A stretch of DNA of 64,000 nucleotides from Arenimonas maotaiensis (GCF_014638745.1 NZ_BMFO01000002.1:186001-250000); one strand, 5' to 3'. Positions 1 through 8,232 are shown, counted from the stretch's first letter. Program-made: numbers and translations. The notes: a model not told the origin generated them from the letters alone.

Positions 1-1935
1 GCGGCCGGTGCGGATGCCGCGCACGATCGAACTGAAGTCGTCATCGGTCAGCACCAGCGCCGCGGCCTCGCGCGCCACATCGGTGCCGCGCGCGCCCATC
101 GCCACGCCCACATGCGCGGCGCGCAGCGCCGGCGCGTCGTTGACGCCGTCGCCGGTCATCGCCACCACCTCGCCGGCGGCCTGCAACGCGCGCACGATGC
201 GCAGCTTCTGCTCGGGCGCGATGCGGGCGCAGACGTTCACCGTGCGCAGGCGTTCGCGCAGGGCGTCGTCGTCGAGCGCGTCCAGTTCGGCGCCGGTCAG
301 CACCCCGCCCTCGGGCAGGCCGGCTTGGGCCGCAATCACCCGCGCAGTCAGCGGATAGTCGCCGGTGATCAGGATCACCCGGATGCCGGCCGAACGGCAT
401 TCGGCCACCGCCGCCGGTACGCCGGCGCGCAGCGGATCGCTCAGCCCGATCAGGCCGTCCCAGACGAACTCGAACGCGTGCGGCGATTGCGGAAAGCCGT
501 CGCCGGCATGCCGGCCATGCGCCACGCCCAGCACGCGCAGGCCGCGCGCGGCCAAGGCCTCCACTTCGCGTAGCCAGACCGCCCGTTCGGGCTCGGGCAG
601 GTGGCAGAGATCCATCACCGCTTCCGGCGCGCCCTTGCTGGAAATCACGTGCTGCGCGTCTTCGCCTTTCCAGGCTTGGGTCACGGCTTTCAGGTCGGGC
701 GTCAGCGCGTAGCTGTGCGCCAGCCGCCAATCGCCGTGCAGGTGTTCGGTATCGCGCAGGTAGTCGTGACCGGTGCGGTGGAACGCCGCCTCCATCGGGT
801 CGAACGGCTGCGGCGCGCTGGCCAGGATGGCGTGTTCGATCAGGCCGTGGAAGGCGTCCGGCAACGGCGCGCCGTCGGCCAAGGGCCAATGCAGGACTTG
901 CGGCGCCTGCGCGGGACCGGTCACCAATGCGGTCACCTGCATGCGGTTTTCGGTCAGCGTGCCGGTCTTGTCGGTGCACAGCACGCCGGTGGCGCCCAGC
1001 GTCTCCAGCGCGTTGATCCGGCGCGTCAGCACGCCGTCGCGGGTCAGCCGGCGCGCGCCGAGCGCGGGGAACACGGTCAGCACCACCGGGTACTCCTCCG
1101 GCAGGATGGCCATGGCCAGCGCGATGCCGGACAGCACCGCCGGCAGCCACTGCCCGGAACGCACGCCGAGCACGGTGATCATCAACGCGCACAGGATCAG
1201 CGCCAAGCCGGCCAGCGCCTTCACCAGGCGCGCGGTCTGCGCCTGCAACGGCGTGCGCTGTTCGCCGAGCTGCGCCAGCGAGCGGCCGATGCGTCCGACC
1301 TGGCTGCGCGAGCCGGTGGCGGTGACGCGCAGCGTGCCGTGGCCGCGCACCACGAAGGTGCCGGCGTAGGCCCAGGGCCGGTAATCGCCGCCGGGTCCGT
1401 CGGCATCGTCGGTTTCCGGCGTCGAAGCATCGGCGCGCTTGTTGACCGGCAAGGACTCGCCGGTCAGCAGCGATTCGTCCACCTGCAAATCGTGCGCCGC
1501 CAGCACCCGGCCGTCGGCGGCGACGCGGTCGCCTTCGGCCAACAGCAGCAGATCGCCGGTCACCACCTCGCGCGCCGGGATGTCGCGGGCCGCGCCGTCG
1601 CGCAGCACGCGCGCATGGGTTTCGGTCAGTTCGCGCAGGGCCTCGATGGCGTTCTCGGTGCGGCCTTCCTGATAGAAGGTCAGGCCGATCACCGCCAGCA
1701 CGAACACCGCCAGGGTCAGGCCTTCGGTCAGATCGCCGAGCAGGGTGTACAACAGCGCCGCCGCCACCAGCAGCGCGAACATCGGCTGCTTGAGCAGATC
1801 CCAGAGCCGCTGCGCCAGCGTTCGCCGGCGGGCCTGTTCCAGCACGTTCGGGCCATCGGCGGCCAAGCGCCGCGCGGCTTCGGCTTGGCTGAGGCCGGCT
1901 ACTTCAGGCGTGGCATTGGCGTGGGTTTCGGGCAT
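1..1935 (-). CDS. Cation-transporting P-type ATPase, 3' end outside window
   Basis: About 645 residues of a P-type (E1-E2) ion pump are visible; the C-terminal membrane helices lie beyond the left edge. Read from an ATG at 1935 it has an N-terminal cation-ATPase segment, TGES of the actuator domain (residues 158-161), the fourth-helix motif LPEEYPVV before the P domain, the phosphorylation site DKTGTLTEN (Asp322) and the hinge TGDGVNDAP (594-602). These are all the catalytic landmarks of the HAD-type family, so the pump looks intact as far as it can be seen. The PEEYPVV motif is the type found in calcium/divalent-like (P2) pumps rather than heavy-metal P1B pumps; there is no N-terminal metal-binding CxxC domain. 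The ion is not decided. An in-frame GTG three codons upstream is an alternative start; neither has a strong Shine-Dalgarno. Confidence 0.9.
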   Translation of the reverse strand, partial: MPETHANATPEVAGLSQAEAARRLAADGPNVLEQARRRTLAQRLWDLLKQPMFALLVAAALLYTLLGDLTEGLTLAVFVLAVIGLTFYQEGRTENAIEALRELTETHARVLRDGAARDIPAREVVTGDLLLLAEGDRVAADGRVLAAHDLQVDESLLTGESLPVNKRADASTPETDDADGPGGDYRPWAYAGTFVVRGHGTLRVTATGSRSQVGRIGRSLAQLGEQRTPLQAQTARLVKALAGLALILCALMITVLGVRSGQWLPAVLSGIALAMAILPEEYPVVLTVFPALGARRLTRDGVLTRRINALETLGATGVLCTDKTGTLTENRMQVTALVTGPAQAPQVLHWPLADGAPLPDAFHGLIEHAILASAPQPFDPMEAAFHRTGHDYLRDTEHLHGDWRLAHSYALTPDLKAVTQAWKGEDAQHVISSKGAPEAVMDLCHLPEPERAVWLREVEALAARGLRVLGVAHGRHAGDGFPQSPHAFEFVWDGLIGLSDPLRAGVPAAVAECRSAGIRVILITGDYPLTARVIAAQAGLPEGGVLTGAELDALDDDALRERLRTVNVCARIAPEQKLRIVRALQAAGEVVAMTGDGVNDAPALRAAHVGVAMGARGTDVAREAAALVLTDDDFSSIVRGIRTGR

Positions 1936-1955
1936 TTTGCTCACGTCCGTGTAAT

Positions 1956-2000
1956 CAATCAGTCCGAAGGACTGCCTGATACACCAATCATGACTGATTG
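1956..2000. repeat. Nested inverted repeats between ATPase and small broken gene
   Basis: Three inverted repeats are nested here. CAATCAGT (1956-1963) pairs with ACTGATTG (1993-2000); CAGTCC-GAA-GGACTG forms a tight hairpin at 1960-1974; CAATCA-TGAC-TGATTG forms another at 1985-2000. There is no T-run on either side, so this is not a classic intrinsic terminator. It overlaps the end of the upstream minus-strand gene and sits just ahead of the ATPase start, so it could end the first transcript or be an operator for the pump. Function is inferred only from position. Confidence 0.45.
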
Positions 2001-2261
2001 AGTAACGAGGCTAAATTTTGGGCATCGTCTCTATTTCGAAACAGATACATCAGCACACAAGCACCGAATTCCTGTTCCAGCTCACGCATTCGTACAGGAT
2101 AGTTCCCAAACCGAAACTTGCGCGAGGTGGAAGCATTTTTCACGCGAAACACCCCATAAACTTCTGGGCGAAGTCAGCCCGCCCTCGATTCGCACATCCG
2201 ATGTATGTATGGCGCGTTCGATGATTTTGTTCATCTGACCATTGGCGTTTTTTTCCGTCAT
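1988..2261 (-). pseudogene. Frameshifted small conserved-looking gene
   Basis: From ATG at 2261 the frame reads MTEKNANGQMNKIIERAI and continues to a GG-L-T-S stretch near 2170. One base further on, another frame reads smoothly as PEVYGVFRVKNASTSRKF, then FGNYPVRMRELEQEFGA and so on to a TGA at 1988-1990. The span is 274 nt, one more than a multiple of three, so a single extra C in the run near 2167-2173 (minus strand GCCC) would explain the break. Corrected, it would encode about 90 residues. I do not recognise the family. It could be a true pseudogene, a sequencing error, or a short gene using an internal GTG in the second frame. Confidence 0.5.
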
Positions 2262-2315
2262 GCTTCTTGCCCCTGTGTATTGCGGTGATGGTTTTCGGCG
2301 GCTTCCATCCGCCGG

Positions 2316-2480
2316 TCACGCGTCAAAGAATTTCATGACCTGGACGCCCAGGTAAATGAATGCCGCAAGGAGCGCCATGCCGGCGAAACAGCCCATTTTC
2401 TGAGGATGTCCGCAATGCGGGCAGGCTTTCGCGCGATAGCTGATCTTGTTCTTGCATTCGCTGCATTCGGTGAGCGGCAT
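2316..2480 (-). CDS. 54-residue zinc-ribbon membrane protein
   Basis: A short gene reading MPLTECSECKNKISYRAKAC at its start. It has two CxxC knuckles (Cys6/Cys9 and Cys20/Cys23, the second as CPHCGH) typical of a rubredoxin-like zinc ribbon, followed by one hydrophobic stretch (about residues 30-48) that should be a membrane helix, and a short charged tail. Zinc-ribbon plus single-helix proteins of this size are widespread and mostly uncharacterised. It lies between the FAD-linked oxidase and the broken gene, all on minus, with 46 nt to the oxidase stop codon. No function can be assigned beyond metal binding at the membrane. Confidence 0.7.
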   Translation of the reverse strand: MPLTECSECKNKISYRAKACPHCGHPQKMGCFAGMALLAAFIYLGVQVMKFFDA

Positions 2481-2526
2481 CGAGGTTATCCCCGGGCTTG
2501 GTTTGTGCGATTAGATATGGGATTTT

Positions 2527-3900
2527 TCATTCCGGCAAGGTCTTGCACGGATTGAGGATGCCGTCCGGGTCGAACAGCTGTTTGATGCCGCGCATCATTG
2601 TCAGCGTCTCCGGCGTGAACGCCTGCGCCATGAACGGCCGCTTGGCCAGTCCGATGCCGTGTTCGCCGGACAGCGTTCCGCCCAAACGTAGCACTTCGGC
2701 GAACAGCTTCCCGGCGCAGGCTTCGGCCGTGGCGGTCTGGCCGGCGTCGGCCTTGTCGTACATCACGTTCACGTGCACGTTGCCGTTGCCGATGTGGCCG
2801 AAGCTGACGATGGTCAGGCCCGATTCGCACGCTAGCGCTTCCACGAAGCGCACCAGCGCCGGCACCTTGGAGACGGGCACCACCACGTCTTCGTTGATCT
2901 TGCCGCTGGCCAGGCTGCGTAGCGCCGGCGAGAGCGCCTTGCGCGCCGCCATCAGCTGCGCCTGCTCGGCCTCGCTGCCGGGAATGGTGATGTCGAGGCA
3001 ACCATCGCCTTGAGCGAAACCGGCGAGGCGGCGCAGCAGCTCCGGCAGTTGCGCCGGATCGCCGTCGCCTTCGATCATCAACAACGCGCCGGCGTCGGGG
3101 ATGTCGGCGCCGCCGACCTCGCGCGCCAGCCTCAGCGCGGTGGCGTCCATGAACTCCAGCATCGAGGGCGTATCGGGTTGCGCCATCAGCCGCGCCACCG
3201 CCTCGGCGGCGGATTCCATGTCGCGGTACAGCGCGCGCAGCATGGCGCGCGCCGCAGGTTTCGGGCTGAGTTTCAGCGTGGCTTCCACCACCAGCGCCAA
3301 GCCGCCTTCGGAGCCGATCAGCAGGCGCGAGAGATCGAAGCCGGCCGCGTTCTTGCTGGTGCGCGCGCCGAATTCGACCAGCTCGCCGGTGCCGGTGACC
3401 GCCTTCAGCGCCAGCACGTTGTCGCGCGTGGCGCCGTATTTCACCGCGCGCGGACCGCCGGCGTTGCAGGCGATGTTGCCGCCGATGCTGCAGAACGGCG
3501 CCGAGGTCGGGTCCGGCGGCCAGAACAGGCCATGCGGCGCCAAGGCCGCCTGCAGGTCGCCGTTCAACACGCCGGGCTGCACGCGGGCGGTCCGGTCGCC
3601 GGGCGCGATGTCCAGGATGGCGTCCATGCGCTCGAAGCCGATCACGATGCCGCGCTCGACCGGCACGCTGGCGCCGGTGGTGTTGGTGCCGCGGCCGCGT
3701 GCGGTCAGCGGCAGTTTGTATTCGCGCGCCAGCCGCACCGCGGCCTGCACCTGCTCGATGCGGGTGGGCAGCAGCACCATGGCCGGATTGGCGCGGTAGC
3801 TCGAGTTGTCGTAGCCGTAGGCCAGGCAGTCGTCGATGCCGGTCAGCACCGCCTCGGCGCCGAGCGCGCGTTCGAACGCGGCGATCAGACGGCGATCCAT
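2527..3900 (-). CDS. FAD-linked oxidase, D-lactate/glycolate dehydrogenase type
   Basis: A 457-residue flavoprotein of the GlcD/D-lactate dehydrogenase (cytochrome-linked) family. The N-terminal half is a PCMH-type FAD-binding domain with LTARGRGTNTTGAS (pyrophosphate-binding loop) and IGGNIACNAGG; the C-terminal half is the FAD-oxidase cap with GHIGNGNVHVNVMYD and GEHGIGLAKR, which carry the substrate and flavin contacts. It would oxidise a 2-hydroxy acid to the 2-oxo acid and pass electrons to the respiratory chain from the inner face of the membrane. The start is ATG at 3900, overlapping the TGA of yraN by one base (TGATG on minus), so an upstream extension of the same frame is not used. 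Substrate (D-lactate, glycolate or 2-hydroxyglutarate) is not resolved. Confidence 0.88.
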   Translation of the reverse strand: MDRRLIAAFERALGAEAVLTGIDDCLAYGYDNSSYRANPAMVLLPTRIEQVQAAVRLAREYKLPLTARGRGTNTTGASVPVERGIVIGFERMDAILDIAPGDRTARVQPGVLNGDLQAALAPHGLFWPPDPTSAPFCSIGGNIACNAGGPRAVKYGATRDNVLALKAVTGTGELVEFGARTSKNAAGFDLSRLLIGSEGGLALVVEATLKLSPKPAARAMLRALYRDMESAAEAVARLMAQPDTPSMLEFMDATALRLAREVGGADIPDAGALLMIEGDGDPAQLPELLRRLAGFAQGDGCLDITIPGSEAEQAQLMAARKALSPALRSLASGKINEDVVVPVSKVPALVRFVEALACESGLTIVSFGHIGNGNVHVNVMYDKADAGQTATAEACAGKLFAEVLRLGGTLSGEHGIGLAKRPFMAQAFTPETLTMMRGIKQLFDPDGILNPCKTLPE

Positions 3901-4286
3901 CAGAATACGTCCTCGAACACGAAGGCGCCTTGGATCCATTCGATGCGCCAGTCGTCCTCGGTGCCGGTCAGCAGTACGGCATCGAAGCGGCAGGAGGCGT
4001 CGGCAAAGCGCGGGTTGCGCTTCAGCCAGCATTGCGCGGCCAGCGCGCATTTGCGGCGTTTGCGCGCGTCGATCGACTGCGCGGCGCCGCCGAAGGCCTC
4101 GGATTTGCGTTGCCGCACTTCGGCGAACACCAGGGTGTCGCCGTGCAGCAGGATCAGATCGAGTTCGCCGACCGAAAAACGCGCGTTGCGTTCGAGCAGC
4201 GTAAGGCCACGCGCGGTGAGGAAGGCCAGGGCGGCGTCCTCCGCCATCCGGCCGCGGACTTGCCGGAAAGTTGGGCTAGCGGACAT
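3900..4286 (-). CDS. yraN: YraN family (UPF0102) endonuclease-like protein
   Basis: A 128-residue protein of the YraN/UPF0102 family, which has a restriction-endonuclease-like (PD-(D/E)XK-type) fold and no settled cellular role. The family signature is visible: an N-terminal AEDAALAFLTARG helix, LLERNARFSVGELDLIL with the conserved GELDLI, FAEVRQRKSEAFGG and a late CRFDAVLL strand. The chosen start at 4286 (MSASPTFRQ) overlaps the end of the lipoprotein gene by 11 nt. The order lpoA-yraN next to a divergent rsmI is the same as in many beta- and gammaproteobacteria, which supports all three assignments. Confidence 0.9.
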   Translation of the reverse strand: MSASPTFRQVRGRMAEDAALAFLTARGLTLLERNARFSVGELDLILLHGDTLVFAEVRQRKSEAFGGAAQSIDARKRRKCALAAQCWLKRNPRFADASCRFDAVLLTGTEDDWRIEWIQGAFVFEDVF

Positions 4287-5457
4287 CCGCCTGCGGCACG
4301 CCGCCGCGGAACACCGCCCACGGCAGGCGGCGTTCGATTTCGCCGTCCGGCTCCAGATGCAGCGTGCCGGTGGCGCCATTGATCGGTCCGTTCGGATTGT
4401 TCAGCCACAGATGCAGTCGGGTCGCGATCAGCCAGGCGTCGGCGCCGAAGGCGTTCAGGCGCGCACCGGCGCCGCGGGCGCTCGGCAGTTTGGCCACCGA
4501 GGCGGCCGACAGATTCAGCGCGTTGCCGCGGCCGCCCAGCCAGGGCAATTGCGGGAAGCGGATGCCGTCGAGCTGCGCGTTGCTCATTGGGTCGGCGTTG
4601 TCGGTGATGTCGCCGCCGGCGTACAGCGGCAGCTGGCCGGCGCCGTTTAGCGCCAACGCGGCCCGCGTCGGTTTGGCGGCGGTGCCCGACATCAGCAGCA
4701 GCACGCCGTTGGCGCGCGACAGCGAATCCGGCAACACCGGATTGACGGCGGCGCCGTTGGCGTCCTTGCCGAAGTGCGGCACCGGCGCCTTCGCCACCAC
4801 GAGGCCGCCGCCGAGGCGGTAGGCGTCTTCGAAGGCGCTGAAGCTGCGTTGCGCGGCATCGTCGCCTTCCACGAACACCGCGGCTTCCAGAATCCTGTCG
4901 GCCAGCAGGCGTTCGGCCAGCAGTTCGCCTTCGCGTTCGGGCGTCAGCGAGAAGTCGAGCAGGAAGCGGCTGCGCGGGCCGTCGATCTTGTTCAGCACCA
5001 GCACCGGGATGCCGTCGGCGAGCGCGGCCACGGCCGCCGCTTCGTCCTTGCCGATCGGGCCGATGACCATCTGCGCGCCGTCCTTGCGCGCGCGCGCGAA
5101 CGCGGCGCCGGCGCCGGCGGCGGTGCCTTGCGTGTCGTAGAAGCGGATGATCGGTTTGTTGCGGGTTTCGGCGTAGTAAGCGGCCAACAGGCCGTCGCGC
5201 ACGGCCGCGGCGGCGGCCGACAGATTGCCGCTCTGCGGCAACAGCACGGCCAGGCGTTGCGGCGCGCGGTAGTCGCCGACGGCGGCGGGGAAGGCGCCGG
5301 TCAGCGTCGGCTCCAGCCAATGCTGGTTGCGGGCACGGGCTTCGGCCAAGGCGTCGCGCGGCGCCGCCGGTTTGTCCTCGATCACCGGCGCACGCTTCGG
5401 CGCGCTGGTGCAGGCGGCCAGCAGGCAGACGGCGGCGACGGTAAGCAATGCACGCAT
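4276..5457 (-). CDS. LpoA-like penicillin-binding protein activator lipoprotein
   Basis: A 393-residue outer-membrane lipoprotein. It starts with a lipoprotein signal peptide and a clear lipobox (LLAAC, Cys at about 16), then a Pro/Ala-rich linker, then a periplasmic-binding-protein type I fold with QRLAVLLPQSGNLSAAAAAV, MVIGPIGKDEAAAVAAL, VPVLVLN-like strands and a C-terminal FGADAWLIATRLH segment. This is the LppC/LpoA C-terminal domain; E. coli LpoA uses it to stimulate PBP1a. The N-terminal TPR-like domain of the E. coli protein is absent, as in many shorter betaproteobacterial homologues. It diverges from rsmI across 59 nt that must hold both promoters. Confidence 0.82.
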   Translation of the reverse strand: MRALLTVAAVCLLAACTSAPKRAPVIEDKPAAPRDALAEARARNQHWLEPTLTGAFPAAVGDYRAPQRLAVLLPQSGNLSAAAAAVRDGLLAAYYAETRNKPIIRFYDTQGTAAGAGAAFARARKDGAQMVIGPIGKDEAAAVAALADGIPVLVLNKIDGPRSRFLLDFSLTPEREGELLAERLLADRILEAAVFVEGDDAAQRSFSAFEDAYRLGGGLVVAKAPVPHFGKDANGAAVNPVLPDSLSRANGVLLLMSGTAAKPTRAALALNGAGQLPLYAGGDITDNADPMSNAQLDGIRFPQLPWLGGRGNALNLSAASVAKLPSARGAGARLNAFGADAWLIATRLHLWLNNPNGPINGATGTLHLEPDGEIERRLPWAVFRGGVPQADVR

Positions 5458-5516
5458 AACCCAAAGTCCTTGTGCTTGACGCTATGATGGAAGCGGTTCC
5501 TGTCCGGATTTTACCA

Positions 5517-6347
5517 ATGTTCGAGCTGAAAAAGGGCGCTTTGTACGTGGTCGCCACGCCCATCGGCAATCTGGGCGATTTGAGCCCGCGCGCGCGCGAT
5601 GTGCTGGCCGGCGCCGACCGCATCTGCGCCGAAGACACCCGGCATACCCGGCAGATGCTGAACGCGCTCGGCCTGGAGCGGCCGTTGCTGGCCCTGCACG
5701 AACACAACGAGGACGCGCGCGTGGCGCAGGTGCTGTCGTATCTGCAGGCCGGCGAAAGCCTGGCGTTGGTGAGCGACGCCGGCACGCCGCTGATTTCCGA
5801 TCCCGGTTACCGGCTGGTGCGCGGCCTGCGCGCCGCCGGTGTCACCGTGTCGCCGGTGCCCGGTCCGTGCGCCGCCATCGCGGCGCTGTCGGTGGCCGGC
5901 ATCGCCTCCGACCGTTTCTGCTTCGAAGGCTTCCTGCCGAACAAGTCTACGGCGCGGCGCGAACGCCTGCAGGCGCTGGCTGCCGAGCCGCGCACGCTGG
6001 TGTTCTACGAGAGCGCGCACCGCATCGAGGAATGCCTGGCCGACATGCGCGCCGCGTTCGGCGACGCGCGCGAGGCGGTGCTGGCGCGCGAGATCACCAA
6101 GCTGTTCGAGACCGTGCTCGACGGCACGCTGGCGTCGATCGCCGAATCCGTCGGCGCCGACCCGAACCAGCGCAAGGGCGAGTTCGTGCTGGTGGTGGCC
6201 GGCGCGCCGGAGGACGCGGACGCCGCGTTGCGCGAAGGCAGGCGGCTGTACGCCAAGCTGGCCGAGGTGATGAAGCCGTCGCAGGCAGCCAAACTGGCGG
6301 CCGAACTCAGCGGCGCGCCGCGCAAGGCGTTGTACGGCGGCGAGTGA
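5517..6347 (+). CDS. rsmI: 16S rRNA 2'-O-ribose C1402 methyltransferase
   Basis: RsmI methylates the ribose of C1402 in 16S rRNA using S-adenosylmethionine. The 276-residue product has the tetrapyrrole-methylase fold: ALYVVATPIGNLGDLSPRA near the start, AEDTRHTRQML, the SDAGTPLISDPG loop and VSPVPGPCAAIAALSVAG. The C-terminal part (REITKLFE, RKGEFVLVV, then a KPSQAAKLAAELSG helix) is also typical. I chose ATG at 5517 because homology begins there; the same frame is open for 15 more codons upstream. It diverges from the lipoprotein gene and ends 6 nt from the convergent small periplasmic gene, with no obvious terminator between them. Confidence 0.95.
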   Translation: MFELKKGALYVVATPIGNLGDLSPRARDVLAGADRICAEDTRHTRQMLNALGLERPLLALHEHNEDARVAQVLSYLQAGESLALVSDAGTPLISDPGYRLVRGLRAAGVTVSPVPGPCAAIAALSVAGIASDRFCFEGFLPNKSTARRERLQALAAEPRTLVFYESAHRIEECLADMRAAFGDAREAVLAREITKLFETVLDGTLASIAESVGADPNQRKGEFVLVVAGAPEDADAALREGRRLYAKLAEVMKPSQAAKLAAELSGAPRKALYGGE

Positions 6348-6353
6348 GCGCGC

Positions 6354-6779
6354 TTATTCGCGCACGATCCTGATCTTCAGTCCGCGTACGTCGTTGCCGA
6401 CCAGTTGCAGGCTGGAGCGCCCTTCCCAGAACGCCAGCTTCACCAGCAGGTCCTCGCCATCGTCCACTTCGATGTTGAAATCGCGCGGGAAGGCTTTCTG
6501 CAGGGCGTCTTCGGCCAGGTCGGCGATGTTGTCGTCGTTGGTGCCGTCTTTCACCGTAATGCTGACCTGCACCGGTTCGCGGCCCTTCTGCGTCATGCGG
6601 AACACCAGCACGCCGTCGGATTTGGCTTCGCCGCGGAATTTGATCCGCCACTTGTTCGAGTATTTCAGCGGTGCTTCGGCGGCGGGCGCAGCGGCAGGTG
6701 CCGGTACGGCATCCTGCGCGAGGGCGGATGTGCCGAAGGCGAGCAGGGCGGCGGCGATCAGGTGCGATTTCATGGACAT
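6354..6779 (-). CDS. Small periplasmic protein, function unknown
   Basis: A 141-residue protein with a Sec signal peptide (MSMKSHLIAAALLAFGTSALA, cleavage near residue 20-22), then a Pro/Ala linker (PAPAAAPAAEAP) and a compact beta-rich domain of about 100 residues rich in acidic and hydrophobic strands (KWRIKFRGEAKSDGVLVFRM, DFNIEVDDGEDLLVKLAF). No cysteines are present in the mature part. I do not recognise the family. It is monocistronic, convergent with rsmI and divergent from rnpB. The start at 6779 is favoured by GAGA five bases upstream; ATG at 6773 is possible. Confidence 0.75.
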   Translation of the reverse strand: MSMKSHLIAAALLAFGTSALAQDAVPAPAAAPAAEAPLKYSNKWRIKFRGEAKSDGVLVFRMTQKGREPVQVSITVKDGTNDDNIADLAEDALQKAFPRDFNIEVDDGEDLLVKLAFWEGRSSLQLVGNDVRGLKIRIVRE

Positions 6780-6861
6780 GGGATTCTCGCGGTTCCGAGT
6801 GGACCATCAGTATGACTTGCGGCGCGGGCGCCGGCGAACCCGATGACGCGGCACGGAACCG

Positions 6862-6888
6862 TTGCGTTCAGCCGGACTGTGCGACAAT
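6862..6888 (+). promoter_or_regulatory. Probable sigma-70 promoter of rnpB
   Basis: TTGCGT at 6862-6867 and GACAAT at 6883-6888, spaced 15 nt, place the start site at about 6895, exactly where the terminal helix of RNase P RNA begins. The -35 has four of six and the -10 four of six consensus bases, and the spacing is short, so the hexamers are tentative although the position is well supported by the RNA 5' end. Confidence 0.45.
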
Positions 6889-6894
6889 GGCCTT

Positions 6895-7247
6895 GGCGGA
6901 GTTGGCCAGACAACCGCGTCGCGCAAGCGCCGAGGAAAGTCCGGGCTCCACAGAGCAGAGTGCCAGGTAACGCCTGGGCGGCGCAAGCCGACGGCCAGTG
7001 CAACAGAAAACATACCGCCGAACGGCCCGCGAGGGCGCGTGGTAAGGGCGAACCGGTGGGGTAAGAGCCCACCGCCTGCGGGGCTAACGCCGCAGGGCAC
7101 GGTAAACCCCACTCGGAGCAAGGCCAAATAGGGGTGCGATGGATTGGCTCGGTCCGCACCCGGGTGTGCTGCTTGAGCCTTGCGGTGACGCAAGGCCTAG
7201 AGGAATGGTTGTCCACGACAGAACCCGGCTTATCGGCCAACTCCGCC
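6895..7247 (+). ncRNA. rnpB: RNase P catalytic RNA (type A)
   Basis: The catalytic RNA that removes 5' leaders from tRNA precursors. Diagnostic conserved blocks are all present in order: GAGGAAAGTCCGGGCTCC near 6931 (CR-I), GTGCCAGGTAACGCCTGG, CAGTGCAACAGAAA, GGTAAACCCCACTCGGAGC, AAGGCCAAATAGGGG, and near the end CCACGACAGAACCCGGCTT followed by ATCGG (CR-V and P4 strand). The 5' end CGGAGTTGGCC (6897-6907) pairs perfectly with GGCCAACTCCG (7235-7245) as helix P1, and two further G:C pairs extend it, which fixes both ends to within a few bases. Length about 353 nt is normal for bacterial type A. Several short open frames across it are not genes. Confidence 0.98.
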
Positions 7248-7260
7248 CCTTTCCGGTTTC

Positions 7261-8088
7261 TTATGCCGGGTTCCGCAAGGCCTGTTCGATGCGCGCCTGC
7301 TCGAATCCGGCGGCGGTTTCGCCGCTGATCGCATAGCGGTACAGCACGGCGGTGTAAACGGCTGATACCGCCGATTTCACGATCACCAGCAAGACCATGG
7401 CGGCGGCGCACAGGCCGGCCACCGCGACCGCCAACGCCGGCGACGCGCGGAACGCGAAGAACACCGCGGCCACCGATGCCAACAGCAGGGCGCTGAACGC
7501 CGCCTTGTAGCCGGCCCAGATGCCCACGGTGCCGATCAGGTTCTCGCCCCAGGTGCGTTTCAGCAGCTTGCCGCTTTCCACGATAGCGTCGATCGGGCCG
7601 ATTTTCCGGCTGAGCAGCACCGGAATGACCAACAGCGTGGCCACTTGCCAGGCCATGCCGGCGGCGGCCGTCACCGCGTTCTCCAGGCCGCGGCGGCGGC
7701 GTTTGCCGCGGCGCAGCAACAGGCCCGCGGTGGCCGATATCGCGGCAAAGCCCAGAATCGGCAGCGCGTGCGCGTTGGCCAGGCGCAGGCCGTCGCCCAG
7801 CGTCGGATTACCGCCATCCAGGCGGATCTGCGCGGCGCCGACCAAGGCCGCGTTGAAATAGTGGATCACCATCGCCTGGCACAGGTAAAAGCCGAACACG
7901 AGCGCCATGTTGAACGGCGCGAGGCCATGTTCGAGCAGGCGGCCCAGCATCAGAGGCACGGCGAACACGGCGATGACCGCCAGCGACACCAAGCCCGACA
8001 GCGCCGGAAACAGCAGCAGCTCCTTGTCGTCGCGCAATACCCCGAAGCAGGCTTTCAGCAAATCCCAGCTGCGACCGAATTGTTCCAT
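7261..8088 (-). CDS. Multi-spanning membrane protein, DUF6159-like
   Basis: A 275-residue integral membrane protein beginning MEQFGRSWDLLKACFGVLRDD, a start typical of proteins annotated as DUF6159 family. After this amphipathic N-terminus come about six hydrophobic segments, a very basic loop (RRGKRRRRG, about 140-150) and a C-terminal cytosolic tail (RYAISGETAAGFEQARIEQAL). The start at 8088 has GAAGCGGA just upstream; the frame extends further but without homology. The family resembles glycerophosphodiester-type membrane domains but no activity is known. The stop codon is 13 nt from the convergent rnpB end, so the two transcripts probably overlap or share a termination region. Confidence 0.75.
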   Translation of the reverse strand: MEQFGRSWDLLKACFGVLRDDKELLLFPALSGLVSLAVIAVFAVPLMLGRLLEHGLAPFNMALVFGFYLCQAMVIHYFNAALVGAAQIRLDGGNPTLGDGLRLANAHALPILGFAAISATAGLLLRRGKRRRRGLENAVTAAAGMAWQVATLLVIPVLLSRKIGPIDAIVESGKLLKRTWGENLIGTVGIWAGYKAAFSALLLASVAAVFFAFRASPALAVAVAGLCAAAMVLLVIVKSAVSAVYTAVLYRYAISGETAAGFEQARIEQALRNPA

Positions 8089-8232
8089 TCCGCTTCTCTC
8101 CCCGAGTGAGCCGCCAGTGTGCCATGTCCGACCGGCGGCGCATCGGCCGGAAGTCATCCCTTACAGGGGATTTTTCGCTGGAAACGCGAATTTCGCTGCG
8201 CGTCAAGCGGGAAAAGCGGGGCTGGAAGTTCC

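Noticed and set aside
601-2001. Long open frames on plus across the ATPase gene
   Set aside because: Composition-driven shadows: repeated Arg/Gln/His/Gly residues with no motif, antisense to a protein with full P-type ATPase signatures.
2018-2224. 68-residue plus-strand frame
   Set aside because: The opposite strand reads far more naturally as the frameshifted small gene; no ribosome-binding site.
6862-7411. Several short proteins across rnpB
   Set aside because: The region is RNase P RNA with paired ends and all conserved blocks.
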